A stretch of DNA of 64,000 nucleotides from Longimicrobium sp. (GTDB lineage: Bacteria; Gemmatimonadota; Gemmatimonadetes; Longimicrobiales; Longimicrobiaceae), in NCBI RefSeq assembly GCF_035474595.1, contig NZ_DATIND010000121.1, positions 1-64,000 of the forward strand. The letters are read 5' to 3'. Position 1 is the first letter of the stretch. Each line of letters starts with the position of its first letter. Shown piece after piece: positions 19,011 to 27,747 of this stretch. The notes below the pieces were generated by a model, which made no database searches, was not told where the DNA came from, and saw nothing but the letters and a program-made list of their open reading frames with translations. The translations under genes and the position numbers were made by a program.

Positions 19011-19897
19011 CGGCGCGGCTCCTCGCGGTCGTCGGTGAAGATGGCCTCCACCTCGGCGCGCCCCGCGGCGTCGATCGGCGGGCGGCCGCGGCGGAAGAAG
19101 AGGTGGCGGCTCGTCGGCACGAAGTCGTGCGCCTCGTCGAAGTACATGTAGTGCGTCACGCGGATGGTGCGGCCGTCCAGCCGCAGCACGTTCAGCGAGT
19201 TCTTCTCGGCCTCGCGCGCGCGGCCGCGGCGCGAGGTGCTGGTGCCGCTCTGCACGATCACGATGCCGTGCTCGCGGTCGGTGCCGGCGTACACGTCCAG
19301 CGAGTTGCCGATGTACGCGCGGTGCAGGTGGCCGCCCATGATCATGTCCACCTTCATGGCGGTGAAGGCGTCCAGCGCGCGCTGCGCCTTGGGCATGGCC
19401 TCGCCGCCCTCGAAGTCCGGCGGCGGCGCGAAGTGGTGGTGCGCCACCACGATGCGCAGCTCCTCGTCGGGGAGCCCGGCGAAGGCCTCGCGCGCCATCT
19501 CCAGCTGCCAGCCGTGGATGCGCCCGTTGGTCACGGCGCGGCGCGGCGCGGTGGAGTTCAGCGCCACGATGGTCGCGCCGCGGATCTTCGTGACCGTATC
19601 CAGCTCGCGCAGGATGTGCGCGCGGTAGTGGTGGTACGGGTCCAGCATCCGCTCGGCCACGCGGTACAGCGGCACGTCGTGGTTCCCCGGCGTCACCACC
19701 GTGGGCACGGGGGGAAAGCGGTCCAGGAACGCCCGCGCGGCCGCGAACTGCTCGGGCTTGGCGCGCTGCGTGAAGTCGCCCGAGGCGATGATGGCGGTGG
19801 GCTTGAGCCGCGCCGCGAACGCCTGCACCGCCTCGCCCACGTGCTGCAGGTAGGGCGGGCCGAAGTGCAGGTCCGAAACGTGGAGAAGCGTGATCAA
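19007..19897 (-). CDS. Calcineurin-like metallophosphoesterase
   Basis: About 296 residues. All metal-binding blocks are present: HVSDLHFG, ASGDFTQRA, TPGNHDVPL, VVAHHHFAP and MGGHLHRAY. This is the CpdA-like/Icc class of phosphodiesterases; the substrate is unknown. The start is put at TTG 19897 (LITLLHVSDLH), since upstream in-frame residues are Arg/Pro-rich. It is first of a three-gene unit with a small membrane protein and an AsmA-like protein, suggesting envelope function. Confidence 0.88.
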   Translation of the reverse strand: MITLLHVSDLHFGPPYLQHVGEAVQAFAARLKPTAIIASGDFTQRAKPEQFAAARAFLDRFPPVPTVVTPGNHDVPLYRVAERMLDPYHHYRAHILRELDTVTKIRGATIVALNSTAPRRAVTNGRIHGWQLEMAREAFAGLPDEELRIVVAHHHFAPPPDFEGGEAMPKAQRALDAFTAMKVDMIMGGHLHRAYIGNSLDVYAGTDREHGIVIVQSGTSTSRRGRAREAEKNSLNVLRLDGRTIRVTHYMYFDEAHDFVPTSRHLFFRRGRPPIDAAGRAEVEAIFTDDREEPRR

Positions 19898-20461
19898 CCG
19901 GCGGCCGGGCCTCGGGTGTGTTCGTCTCAGGCGCGCATTCGCACACGGCAGATGCGACGCGCGTGCCAATCGTCGGAAGAACCGATTTCAACTGCGATTC
20001 TGGGCGTGTTTGGCGCCGAGACGCCAAACCGGGCTGCGCGCGCGGTAGGGCACGATACGACTGTGCCCAACCGCGCCGGGCCCCCGCCGCGCCTGGCATC
20101 GGCGCGCTTCTCCAGCCTCGATGCGCGCGCGGCGGTGTCCCGGCCCTTCGGGCGCGCATCCCTCACGCAGGTGTGCGTCCGCAGCCTCGCGCGGCCCTCT
20201 CCCCGCGCCTTAGAGCGCTCGCCCTCTCCCGTACCGGGCGAGGGGGGTGGCCCAGCCTCGGGCGCGGCCTGCCGCCTCCGGTCCAACGCAAGCAGCGGTG
20301 TGCCGGTGGCGCGTCCCCCGCGTTGTGTGCTCCCCTTCCCCGCGGAGCGAGCGGAGGGGCCGGGGGAGGGGGCCGGCCGGGCGGGCAGGATGCCGTTTTG
20401 ATCGACGCCGGCTCTCCTCGCGATTGGTTATCCCCGTCCGTCGAAACACGCCAGCCGCGGC
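19898..20461. other. Intergenic region with CCCTCTCCCG-type repeats
   Basis: 564 bp without a credible gene. Positions 20218-20242 form CTCGCCC-TCTCCCGTACC-GGGCGAG, and 20330-20395 carries CTCCCCTTCCCC paired with GGGGCCGGGGGAG plus the shared GGGCGGGCAGGATG end. Related blocks occur at 23219, 26536 and 29635. The promoter of the metallophosphoesterase unit should lie near 19900-20000, but no clear motif was seen. Confidence 0.55.
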
Positions 20462-21508
20462 TTACCCCTTCACCAGCCCGGGAAACGGCAGGTCCGCGCG
20501 GGCGTTCAGGTCCAGCCCCGACGTCTCGCCGCGCTCCAGGCGGAATACGCCGGCGCGGGCGATCATCGCGGCGTTGTCGGTGGAAAGGCGCGGCGCGGGG
20601 GCGAACACGTCGCCGCCCTTGCCCAGCCGCCAGCGGATCGCCTCACGCAGCGCGCGGCTGTTCGCCACGCCGCCGCCCAGCACCACGCGCCGGCAGCCGA
20701 ACTCCTTCACCGCGCGCATGGTCTTGCTGGCCAGCACGTCGACCACGGCGGCCTGGAAGGCGGCGGCCACGTGCGGGATCTCGGCCTCCAATCGCCCCTC
20801 CTTCTCCAGGGCGCGCACCAGGAGGCGGAGCGCGTTCTTCAATCCGCTGAACGACATGTCGTAGTACCCGGCCTCGCCCGGACGCTGGCCCCGGTTCAGC
20901 AGCGGGCGCGGGAGCGGGTGCCGCCTGGGCTCCCCCTGCTCCGCCGCCGCCTGGATGGACGGGCCGCCGGGGTACGCGAGGCCCAGCAGCTTGGCCGCCT
21001 TGTCGAACGCCTCGCCCGCCGCGTCGTCCCTCGTCGCCCCCAGCAGGTGGTACTCGCCCCATCGCGGCACCCACAGCAGCATGGTGTGGCCTCCGGAGAC
21101 CAGCAGGGCGACGAAGGGCGGCGCCGCGTCCGGGTACTGCAGCTGCGTGGCGAAGAGATGCGCCTCCATGTGGTGCACGCCGACGACGGGCTTCCCCTCG
21201 GCCCACGCCGCCGCCTTCGCCCAGGCCACGCCCACCAGCAGCGCTCCAATCAGCCCCGGCCCCGTGGTCACAGCGAAGGCGTCCACGTCGCCCAGCCCCA
21301 CGCCCGCCTCGCGCAGCGCGCCGTCCACCACGTCGTCCAGCGTGCGCAGGTGCGCGCGGCTGGCCAGCTCGGGGACCACGCCGCCGTAGAGGCGGTGGAT
21401 GTCCTGCGTGAAGATCACGTGCCCCAGCAGCTCCGTCTCGCCGCGCAGCACGGCGGCGGAGGTCTCGTCGCACGAGGTCTCGATCCCCAGCACCAGCGAC
21501 GCGCTCAC
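20462..21508 (-). CDS. tsaD: tRNA N6-threonylcarbamoyladenosine transferase subunit TsaD
   Basis: A 348-residue Kae1/TsaD protein that transfers threonylcarbamoyl from TC-AMP to A37 of ANN-decoding tRNAs. ETSCDETS at 10-17, the iron/zinc HxxxH site H113/H117 (VHHMEAHLFA), the SGGHT loop, GEAFDKAAKLLGL and C-terminal STDNAAMIA are all intact. GTG 21508 overlaps the ybbR stop (GTGA). Partners TsaB, TsaC and TsaE are not in the window. Confidence 0.95.
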   Translation of the reverse strand: MSASLVLGIETSCDETSAAVLRGETELLGHVIFTQDIHRLYGGVVPELASRAHLRTLDDVVDGALREAGVGLGDVDAFAVTTGPGLIGALLVGVAWAKAAAWAEGKPVVGVHHMEAHLFATQLQYPDAAPPFVALLVSGGHTMLLWVPRWGEYHLLGATRDDAAGEAFDKAAKLLGLAYPGGPSIQAAAEQGEPRRHPLPRPLLNRGQRPGEAGYYDMSFSGLKNALRLLVRALEKEGRLEAEIPHVAAAFQAAVVDVLASKTMRAVKEFGCRRVVLGGGVANSRALREAIRWRLGKGGDVFAPAPRLSTDNAAMIARAGVFRLERGETSGLDLNARADLPFPGLVKG

Positions 21509-22497
21509 CGCGGCCTCACGACGCCGCTGTCGGGCGGGATGGGGGGGAGCCCCGGCATCGCCGGTTCGGGCATCACCTGGACGCGGCCGGGAACGGCGTG
21601 CGCCGTCACGCCCGGCGGCAGCCCGTCGACCACCACCGGGGCCTGCATCCCCCCGCCGGGGACGGTGGCCGGGAGCGAATCGCGGGGCACCCTCGCGCGC
21701 AGCGAGGGCGGCGCGATCTGCCGGACGCGGCGGTCGGGGCCGGATACGGTCACCCGCACCTGGGCGGGCGAGACCATCAGCTTCTCCGGCGCGGAGACGG
21801 GCACCATGGCGAAGACGCGGTCCACGCGCCGGTCCACGCGGCCGCGCACCCGCACCTCCTGCGTGGAGAGGGTGATCCCGTGCAGCCCGGCGGTGTCGAG
21901 GAAGACGCGCTGCGAGAAGGCGCTGTCGTCGGGAACGATCTCGAAGGCGCGCGTGGGCACCGACTCGACCTGCGCCAGCGCCTCCTCCGGCCCGGTGAGC
22001 CGCACCTCGGCGGGGAAGACGGCGGGCGAGTCGCCCACCACGTACCGCTGCAGCGACTGGGCGCCGAAGCGCGGGCGGACCGGAACGCTGCGCGTGGCCA
22101 GGCGCTGCAGCTCCACGCGGACGATGGCCGGGCGCACGTCGGTCGCCCGCACGTTGCGCACGCCCTCGGGGAGGGTGACCATCGCGGGGTCGATGGCGAA
22201 GGAGCGGGCGTTCCCCACCTCGCGGAGCGGAAGGACCAGCACGGGGCGCTCCAGCGCCAGCTCCCACAGCTCGCGGCCGGGGCCCTGGAAGCGCACGCGC
22301 ACCACGCCGGGCTCGGGGCCGCCGGCCAGCACGAACTCGGGGTCGCGGACCACCGGGTCCACGCGCACGGGAATCCACTGCGTGGTCGTCTGCTCGGCGC
22401 TGACCACCACCCACAGGAGGATGGCCAGCGCGAGCGCCGCCAGCTTCAGCTTCCAGCGCGCGGTCAGCCGGCGCAGCGAGAGCCGCACGCCCTTCAT
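21505..22497 (-). CDS. YbbR-domain (CdaR-like) protein
   Basis: A 330-residue protein: one N-terminal membrane helix (LKLAALALAILLWVVVSA, 17-34) and an extracytoplasmic region of YbbR-type repeats (PVRVDPVV, EVRLTGPEEALAQVESV, VRVTVSGPDRRVRQI). CdaR proteins modulate the diadenylate cyclase DacA; no dacA is visible here. The C-terminus is Pro-rich. It is coupled by 4-bp overlaps to the upstream tlpA-like gene and downstream tsaD. Confidence 0.82.
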   Translation of the reverse strand: MKGVRLSLRRLTARWKLKLAALALAILLWVVVSAEQTTTQWIPVRVDPVVRDPEFVLAGGPEPGVVRVRFQGPGRELWELALERPVLVLPLREVGNARSFAIDPAMVTLPEGVRNVRATDVRPAIVRVELQRLATRSVPVRPRFGAQSLQRYVVGDSPAVFPAEVRLTGPEEALAQVESVPTRAFEIVPDDSAFSQRVFLDTAGLHGITLSTQEVRVRGRVDRRVDRVFAMVPVSAPEKLMVSPAQVRVTVSGPDRRVRQIAPPSLRARVPRDSLPATVPGGGMQAPVVVDGLPPGVTAHAVPGRVQVMPEPAMPGLPPIPPDSGVVRPR

Positions 22498-23057
22498 CCC
22501 TTCAGGATGCGGCGGATCAGCTCCACGGTGGCCGGGTCGTCCCACTCCGTGGCCCCGATCACCTTCTTCACGATCCTCCCGTCGCGGTCCACCAGGAAGC
22601 TCTCGGGCACGCCGGTGGTGCGGTAGTCGCGCCCGATGGCGGCCGACGGGTCGTGCCAGATGTCGAAGGTCAGCGCGTAGTCGCGCGCGAACCCGGCCAC
22701 GTCGCCGCCGGCGTGCCCGTCGGGGTCCACCGTGCCCTCGCCCGCGTCGATGCTCACGGCCACGATGCGCAGCCCCTCGGGACGCATCTTCTCGTACAGC
22801 CGCTGCATGGAGGGCATCTCCTGCTGGCAGGGGCCGCACCAGGTGGCCCAGATGTTCAGCAGCACCACCTCGCCGCGCAAATCGCTCAGCTTAACGGGGC
22901 GGCCGCGGAGGTCCTTCGCGTGCACCTCGGGCGCGCTGGAGCCCACGTCCACGGGAAGGAAGCGCGAGCGCGACATCCACCCCACGCCCACGAGCGCCGC
23001 CAGCACGAGCACGACGGCGCCCACGATGATCCACTGCCTGCGGTTGCTCTCGCTCAT
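22494..23057 (-). CDS. TlpA/ResA-like thiol-disulfide oxidoreductase
   Basis: A 187-residue membrane-anchored thioredoxin-fold protein. The signal-anchor helix is at about 10-27, followed by the AhpC/TSA-type domain with active site WATWCGPCQQEMPSM near residue 73 and the cis-Pro in TGVPESFLVD. It faces the periplasm and probably reduces or oxidises envelope or cytochrome thiols. It is first gene of the unit with ybbR and tsaD. Confidence 0.9.
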   Translation of the reverse strand: MSESNRRQWIIVGAVVLVLAALVGVGWMSRSRFLPVDVGSSAPEVHAKDLRGRPVKLSDLRGEVVLLNIWATWCGPCQQEMPSMQRLYEKMRPEGLRIVAVSIDAGEGTVDPDGHAGGDVAGFARDYALTFDIWHDPSAAIGRDYRTTGVPESFLVDRDGRIVKKVIGATEWDDPATVELIRRILKG

Positions 23058-23218
23058 GTGTCGGTCGGAGCCTGTTGGAACTGCATGTCCGGGCGCATCC
23101 CCATGATCCGGGCGCATCCCCGTTCCCTCGATGCACCCGGAAGCGCGTCGGCGCAGCCGTGCCGGAGGTGCGTTTCCGCGGGCCTCGCGCCGCCCTCACC
23201 CCGCGCCGGAGGGCGCGA

Positions 23219-23253
23219 CCCTCTCCCGTTCCGGGGCCCGTTCCGGGAGAGGG
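23219..23253. repeat. CCCTCTCCCG palindromic repeat
   Basis: CCCTCTCCCG and CGGGAGAGGG (10-bp perfect arms) flank 15 bp of TTCCGGGGCCCGTTC. It lies in the 274-bp gap between the PASTA gene and the tlpA-like gene. The class has other members at 20218, 26536 and 29635. Confidence 0.7.
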
Positions 23254-23331
23254 TGGCTCGGTGGCATCCGCGCTACGGGGAGCCTCTTGTTGCGCCCATG
23301 TTCACGAGGGCGCGGTGCCGATCGCCCCGCT

Positions 23332-24276
23332 CTACCCCCGTCCCCCGCGCTTTGTCCCGCCGTCGTTCGGCGCGGGAGGCGGCGGGGGCGGAGCGGGCGC
23401 GGCGGGCGGCTCGTCGCCCAGGAACACCGTGTCCGGCATCGCCGCGGCGGAATCGACCGGGGCGGGCGGGGGCGGCGGGTGGGGGTTGCGGCCGGAGATG
23501 GTGATCCGCACCGAGCCGCCCATGCGCACGCTGTCGCCGGGCTCGGGGCTCTGCCCCACCACGTCGCCCAGCGGCGCGGTGGACGCGGAGTCGTACGAGA
23601 TGCGCCCCACCCGCAGCCCCGCGGCCTCGAGCCGCGCCGCAGCCTCGTCCTGCGAGATCCCCGTCACGCCTGGCGCCAGGATCTTCGGCGGGCCCGCGCT
23701 CAGCGTCAGCACCACGATCCCCGGCATGGGCACCTGCGAGCCGGCGCGCGGGTCCATCGCCAGGATCGAACCTTCATCCTTCATGTTGGGGACGGTGCGC
23801 AGCCGCACCTGGAATCCCATCCGCTGCAGCAGCCCGATCGCGTCGTCCTTGTCCATCCCCTCGATCGACGGCACGGCGCGCCGGTCGGGCCCCGCGCTGA
23901 AGATGAGCCGCACCGCGCTTCCCCGCGCCGCCTCCTGCCCGGGGAGCGGCACCTGGCTCAGCACGCGGTTGGCGGGGACGCGCGGATGGTTCAGCGTGGG
24001 CCCGCGCTGCACCTCCAGCCCCGCCTTCGACAGCGCGCGGCGGGCGGCGGCCTGGTTCATCCCCCGCACGTCGGGCACGGTGACGATGGCCGAGCGCCCG
24101 AAGCCGGGGAAGAAGAGCAGGGTGATGAAGAGGTAGCCCGCGAAGAAGCCGCCCAGGCCGCAGTAGATGATGTACTTCAGCAGCCTGCGCTCGTCGAAGT
24201 ACGCCTTCACCCGCTGGCGCACGCCGGGCCCGCGCGGGCGCGGCGGCACCGCCTTCTTGCGGATGGCGGCCTTCAC
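23332..24276 (-). CDS. PASTA-domain membrane protein
   Basis: A 314-residue protein. A basic cytoplasmic N-terminus is followed by a membrane helix (about 35-57) and three PASTA domains (roughly 64-130, 132-200 and 202-275) with the VPDVRGM / LSQVPLPGQ / VVGQSPEPGDSV pattern. The C-terminal 40 residues are Pro-rich. PASTA domains bind muropeptides or lipid II. Unlike PknB-type proteins there is no kinase domain. GTG 24276 overlaps the rsmB stop. Confidence 0.88.
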   Translation of the reverse strand: MKAAIRKKAVPPRPRGPGVRQRVKAYFDERRLLKYIIYCGLGGFFAGYLFITLLFFPGFGRSAIVTVPDVRGMNQAAARRALSKAGLEVQRGPTLNHPRVPANRVLSQVPLPGQEAARGSAVRLIFSAGPDRRAVPSIEGMDKDDAIGLLQRMGFQVRLRTVPNMKDEGSILAMDPRAGSQVPMPGIVVLTLSAGPPKILAPGVTGISQDEAAARLEAAGLRVGRISYDSASTAPLGDVVGQSPEPGDSVRMGGSVRITISGRNPHPPPPPAPVDSAAAMPDTVFLGDEPPAAPAPPPPPPAPNDGGTKRGGRG

Positions 24277-25592
24277 CCGCGCCTCCCCAGCCGCGCGGCG
24301 AAGGCGCCGTCCACGCCCTGGCGCTGCGGCAGCACGCAGAGCCGCCCCGCCGCGTCCACGAGCTCCGCGGGAACGGTGCCCGGCTCGGGGCGCGGCTCGA
24401 AGTCGGGATGGTCCGCCAGGAAAGCCTCCACTCGCTCCTCGTTCTCCTCTCGCTCCAGCGAGCACGTCGAGTACACCAGCACGCCGCCCGGCTTCACCAG
24501 CGCCGCCGCGGCCTCCAGCAGCTCCGTCTGCAGCGCGGCGAGCGCGGCCAGGTCGTCGGGCGTCACCCGCCAGCGGCCGTCGGGGTGGCGGCGGAAGGTG
24601 CCCGTTCCCGTGCACGGCGCGTCCAGCAGCACCGCGCCGGCCGCGCGGAAGGGGGGATGCCGCGAGTCGGCGACCACCGGGCCGATGCGCCCGCCCCAGC
24701 CAATGCGCGCCGCGTTCTCGGCCACCCGCGCGATCCGCCGCGGCGACAGGTCGGCGGCGGCCACGTGGGCAGCGCGCTCCGCCATCCCCAGCGCCTTCCC
24801 GCCCGGCGCGGCGGCCAGGTCGATCACCGTCGCTCCTTCGGGGACGGCGGCGTAGCGGACGACCAGCGCCGCCGCCGGGTCCTGCACCACCGCGGGGACG
24901 GCGGCCAGCGCCTCCAGCGCCCCCGCGGGCGGCAGGATCTTCACCGAGTCGGGCGAGAAGGCCACCGGCTCGGAGGCGATCTCCGCCTCGCCGAGCCGGG
25001 CGCGCGCTTCGTCCGCGGAGATGCCGAGCGGGCGGATGTAGAGCTCGGGGCGGCGGTCGTCGGCCTCCACCAGCGCCCGCGCGTCGTCGGCGCCCCAGCG
25101 GGCGATCCACCGCTCCACCAGCCAGCGCGGGTGCGATCCCCACGTCTCCAGGTAGGCCGCCGGATCGCGATCGAAGTCCGGGAAGCGGAGGGTTTCGCGG
25201 CGGCGCTGGAGGTTCTGCAGCACGCCGTTCACCAGCCCCGCCGCCCGCGGCGCCCCGGCGATCCGCGCCAGGTCCACCGACTGCGAAACGGCGGCGTACG
25301 CGGGAACGCTGTCCATCTCCAGCAGCTGGTACGCGCCCAGCCGGAGGACGTCCAGCACGTCGGGGTCGAGCGACGCCAGCCCGTCGCGGAGCAGCGCGCC
25401 CAGCATGTGGTCGATGCGGCCGCGGAGGCGGAAGGTGCCGTACACCAGCTCCTGCGCCCAGCCGCGGTCGCGCGAGTCCAGCCGCTGCGCCAGGTGGTCG
25501 AAGGCGCGGTCCGCCAGGTCGCCGCCGCGCACGCGCTGCAGCACCTCCAGCGCCGCGCGCCGGCTCGCGGTGACCTGCCCGCCGCCCGCCAT
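24273..25592 (-). CDS. rsmB: 16S rRNA (cytosine-967-C5)-methyltransferase
   Basis: A 439-residue RsmB/Sun. The N-terminal NusB-like domain (about 8-140) contains DRGWAQELVYGTFR and AYAAVSQSVDLAR; the C-terminal SAM domain holds DLAAAPGGKALGMAE (motif I), LLDAPCTGTGTFRRHPD (motif IV with catalytic Cys) and YSTCSLEREENE (motif VI, second Cys). It follows thiG by 8 bp and overlaps the PASTA gene by 4 bp. Confidence 0.94.
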   Translation of the reverse strand: MAGGGQVTASRRAALEVLQRVRGGDLADRAFDHLAQRLDSRDRGWAQELVYGTFRLRGRIDHMLGALLRDGLASLDPDVLDVLRLGAYQLLEMDSVPAYAAVSQSVDLARIAGAPRAAGLVNGVLQNLQRRRETLRFPDFDRDPAAYLETWGSHPRWLVERWIARWGADDARALVEADDRRPELYIRPLGISADEARARLGEAEIASEPVAFSPDSVKILPPAGALEALAAVPAVVQDPAAALVVRYAAVPEGATVIDLAAAPGGKALGMAERAAHVAAADLSPRRIARVAENAARIGWGGRIGPVVADSRHPPFRAAGAVLLDAPCTGTGTFRRHPDGRWRVTPDDLAALAALQTELLEAAAALVKPGGVLVYSTCSLEREENEERVEAFLADHPDFEPRPEPGTVPAELVDAAGRLCVLPQRQGVDGAFAARLGRRG

Positions 25593-25600
25593 CGCCGCGG

Positions 25601-26434
25601 TCAGTCCAGCATCCCCGCCAGGGGCGACGACGGCACCGCCCGCTCGCGCCGCGGCATCCGCCCGGCCAGGTACGCCAGCCGCCCCGCCTCGGTGGCCAGC
25701 GCCATCGCGCGCGCCATGCGGACGGGGTCGCGCGCCTCGGCCAGCGCGGTGTTCATCAGGATCCCGTCCACGCCCTGCTCCATCGTGACCGCCGCGTCCG
25801 ACGCCGTCCCAACCCCTGCGTCCACGATCACGGGGACGGAGAGGCGCGACTTGATCGTCCGGATGTTGTACGGGTTCACGAGCCCGAGTCCGCTGCCGAT
25901 GGGCGACGCCAGCGGCATCACCGCCGCGCACCCGGCGTCCTCCAGCCGCAGCGCGGTGATCAGGTCGTCGTTGGTGTACGCCAGCACGGTGAAGCCGTCG
26001 GCGACCAGCTCCTTCGCGGCGCGGAGGGTGGCGTCGGCGTCGGGGAGAAGCGTTTCCTGGTCGCCGATCACCTCCAGCTTCACCCAGTCGGTGAAGCCGG
26101 CGGCGCGGGCCAGGCGCGCGTAGCGGACGGCGTCCCCGGCCGTGTAGCACCCGGCGGTGTTGGGAAGGAGCAGATACTGCCGGGGATCGAGATGGAAGAG
26201 GACGCCCTCCTCCTTCGTCCGGTCGAGATCAACGCGCCGGACGGCGACGGTGACGACCTCGGCGCCGGAGGCCTCGATGGCCCGCACCATCTGCTCGTTG
26301 GAGCGGTACTTCCCCGTCCCCACCATCAACCGCGAGCGCAGCGCCCGCCCGCCGATGACGAGCGGCGCGTCGTCCGCCTGCGCGGCGCCGGCGATCGGCG
26401 AATCGGTGATGGGGTCGGCGATCAGCGTGGCCAT
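25601..26434 (-). CDS. thiG: Thiazole synthase ThiG
   Basis: A 277-residue ThiG that builds the thiazole phosphate of thiamine from DXP, dehydroglycine and ThiS thiocarboxylate. The DXP Schiff-base lysine is in [21 protein letters not shown] and [11 protein letters not shown] are phosphate-binding loops. The N-terminus carries about 20 extra residues before the conserved [12 protein letters not shown] start. ATG 26434 follows GGAGGGATAC. A 267-bp gap containing two repeats separates it from thiS. Confidence 0.94.
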   Translation of the reverse strand: MATLIADPITDSPIAGAAQADDAPLVIGGRALRSRLMVGTGKYRSNEQMVRAIEASGAEVVTVAVRRVDLDRTKEEGVLFHLDPRQYLLLPNTAGCYTAGDAVRYARLARAAGFTDWVKLEVIGDQETLLPDADATLRAAKELVADGFTVLAYTNDDLITALRLEDAGCAAVMPLASPIGSGLGLVNPYNIRTIKSRLSVPVIVDAGVGTASDAAVTMEQGVDGILMNTALAEARDPVRMARAMALATEAGRLAYLAGRMPRRERAVPSSPLAGMLD

Positions 26435-26535
26435 GTATCCCTCCAAGATCGTTCGAGATCGGTCTTCACAGGACTGGAACCCAGTGCGAGGAGAGCTGAC
26501 AGCGCATGGTGGAGACATCCTGCCCGCCTGGCTGG

Positions 26536-26579
26536 CCCCTCCCCCCGGTCCCTCCGCCCGCTCCGCGGGGGAGGGGGAG
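26536..26579. repeat. C-rich palindromic repeat inside the thi operon
   Basis: CCCCTCCCCC and GGGGGAGGGGG arms flank GGTCCCTCCGCCCGCTCCGC. It is preceded by CATCCTGCCCGCC, a tag shared with the regions at 20380-20395 and 29686-29710. It lies between thiS and thiG. Confidence 0.6.
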
Positions 26580-26628
26580 AACTCAGTGCAGCACAGATGG
26601 CAGTGCGTCGCCGGGATGCTGCCGAGCG

Positions 26629-26676
26629 AGTCCGCGAAGGCGGACTTCGGGCCGATGTTGCCGCGAATTCATTCGC
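26629..26676 (-). repeat. Double-hairpin dispersed repeat, copy B
   Basis: Minus strand: GCGAAT-GA-ATTCGC, linker GGCAACATCGGCCCGA, AGTCCGC-CTTC-GCGGACT. It is nearly identical to copy A at 3048-3095 and is placed between thiS and thiG, hence transcribed within the operon. Confidence 0.85.
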
Positions 26677-26701
26677 CCTTTCGAAGCCTGGACTTGCGAC
26701 T

Positions 26702-26929
26702 TCACCCGCCGCCGACGAAGTGCACCAGCTCGTACGCGTCGCCCGGCTCCACGCGGAGGCCGTCGAGCGTGTCACGGCGGAGGATTTCGCCGTTGCGCTC
26801 GACCACGACCATGCGCGGGTGCAGGCCGAGGTGCTCCAGCAGCCCCGCCACGGTGAGGCCCGCGGGCACCTCGCGCTCGTCGCCGTTCACGCGGACCTGC
26901 GCCGCGGCGGCGGTGATCATCTCTGCCAT
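26702..26929 (-). CDS. thiS: Sulfur carrier protein ThiS
   Basis: A 75-residue ubiquitin-fold sulfur carrier ending in the required C-terminal Gly-Gly (HFVGGG), which is adenylated and thiocarboxylated. NGDEREVPAGLTVAGLLEHL and VVVERNGEILRRD match the family. The start is ATG 26929, 6 bp after a small membrane protein gene. It donates sulfur to ThiG downstream. Confidence 0.93.
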   Translation of the reverse strand: MAEMITAAAAQVRVNGDEREVPAGLTVAGLLEHLGLHPRMVVVERNGEILRRDTLDGLRVEPGDAYELVHFVGGG

Positions 26930-26935
26930 GCTCCC

Positions 26936-27112
26936 CTACACCCGTTCACCGACGCGCCGCTCGGCCATCCAGGAACCGAAGGCCCCGATCGCCAGACCGA
27001 TAGCCATTCCCTGTAGCAGATCGCCCACGTTCTCGGAAAGAGTACCGAGATACGCGACCAGTGCCGCCACGATCGCCAGCACGAGAAGAACCTGCCAATT
27101 GCGTCCGTTCAC
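26936..27112 (-). CDS. Small membrane protein within the thiamine operon
   Basis: A 58-residue gene starting GTG 27112 behind AGGAGGAAGC. It has two hydrophobic segments (about 7-24 LLVLAIVAALVAYLG; about 35-50 GMAIGLAIGAFGSW), with a basic C-terminus RRVGERV. The start overlaps the thiE stop in a GTGA quartet and the stop lies 6 bp before thiS, so it is translationally embedded between thiE and thiS. No family recognised. Confidence 0.8.
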   Translation of the reverse strand: MNGRNWQVLLVLAIVAALVAYLGTLSENVGDLLQGMAIGLAIGAFGSWMAERRVGERV

Positions 27113-27747
27113 GCTTCCTCCTGGCGCCAGGTGTCGATGAATCGCCTCGCCGCATCGTTGGGCGATGGCGCGTCCCAGATGCCCCGGATCGTGGCGATCC
27201 CCGTCGCGCCTGCGCGCCGCACCTCCGCCGCGCGCTCCGGCGTCATCCCGCCGATGGCGATCACCGGCCGCCCGAGCGCCGCCAGCTCCCCGATCAGCCG
27301 CACCCCCGCGCCGCTGCGGCCCGGGTGCGAGGCGGATGCGAAGATCGTCCCCGCCATCAGCCAGTCCGCGCCTGATTCGATCACCTGCCGCGCCTCGTCC
27401 ACCGCGTGCACCGATGCGCCGATGCGCATCGCATCGCCCACCATCCGCCGCGCGTCGGCGACAGAGAGCCCGCGCGCGCCGAGCTGGATGCCGTACGCGC
27501 GGGCCGCCATCGCCACGTCCACGCGGTCGTTGACCACGAGGAGCGAGCCGGACGCGCGCGCGATCTCCATCAACCGCACCGCCAGCGCGTGCATCCGCCG
27601 CCCGGAGGCCCGCGGCGCGCGCAGGTGCAGGGCGACGTCCGCGCCGCCGGCCGCGAGCACCTCCCCCGCTCTTTCGGCGAAATCCGCGCGCGCAATGACG
27701 GAATCGTCCGTCACCGCGTGGAGGAGGGGGATGCGCTCAGGCGCCAA
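27109..27747 (-). CDS. thiE: Thiamine-phosphate synthase
   Basis: A 212-residue TIM-barrel protein of the ThiE/TenI superfamily. LLVVNDRVDVAMAARAYGIQLG is the conserved core; GTIFASASHPGRSG and VIAIGGMTPERAAEV are the phosphate-binding segments. It joins HMP-PP and thiazole phosphate. The SASHPG loop also resembles TenI-like members, so a TenI-type role is not excluded, though linkage to thiS and thiG favours ThiE. The start overlaps fmt by 11 bp. Confidence 0.85.
   Translation of the reverse strand: MAPERIPLLHAVTDDSVIARADFAERAGEVLAAGGADVALHLRAPRASGRRMHALAVRLMEIARASGSLLVVNDRVDVAMAARAYGIQLGARGLSVADARRMVGDAMRIGASVHAVDEARQVIESGADWLMAGTIFASASHPGRSGAGVRLIGELAALGRPVIAIGGMTPERAAEVRRAGATGIATIRGIWDAPSPNDAARRFIDTWRQEEA

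Noticed and set aside
26435-26701. TPP riboswitch for thiG
   Set aside because: The gap holds only repeat elements; no CUGAGA-type or thi-box core was seen, nor upstream of thiE.
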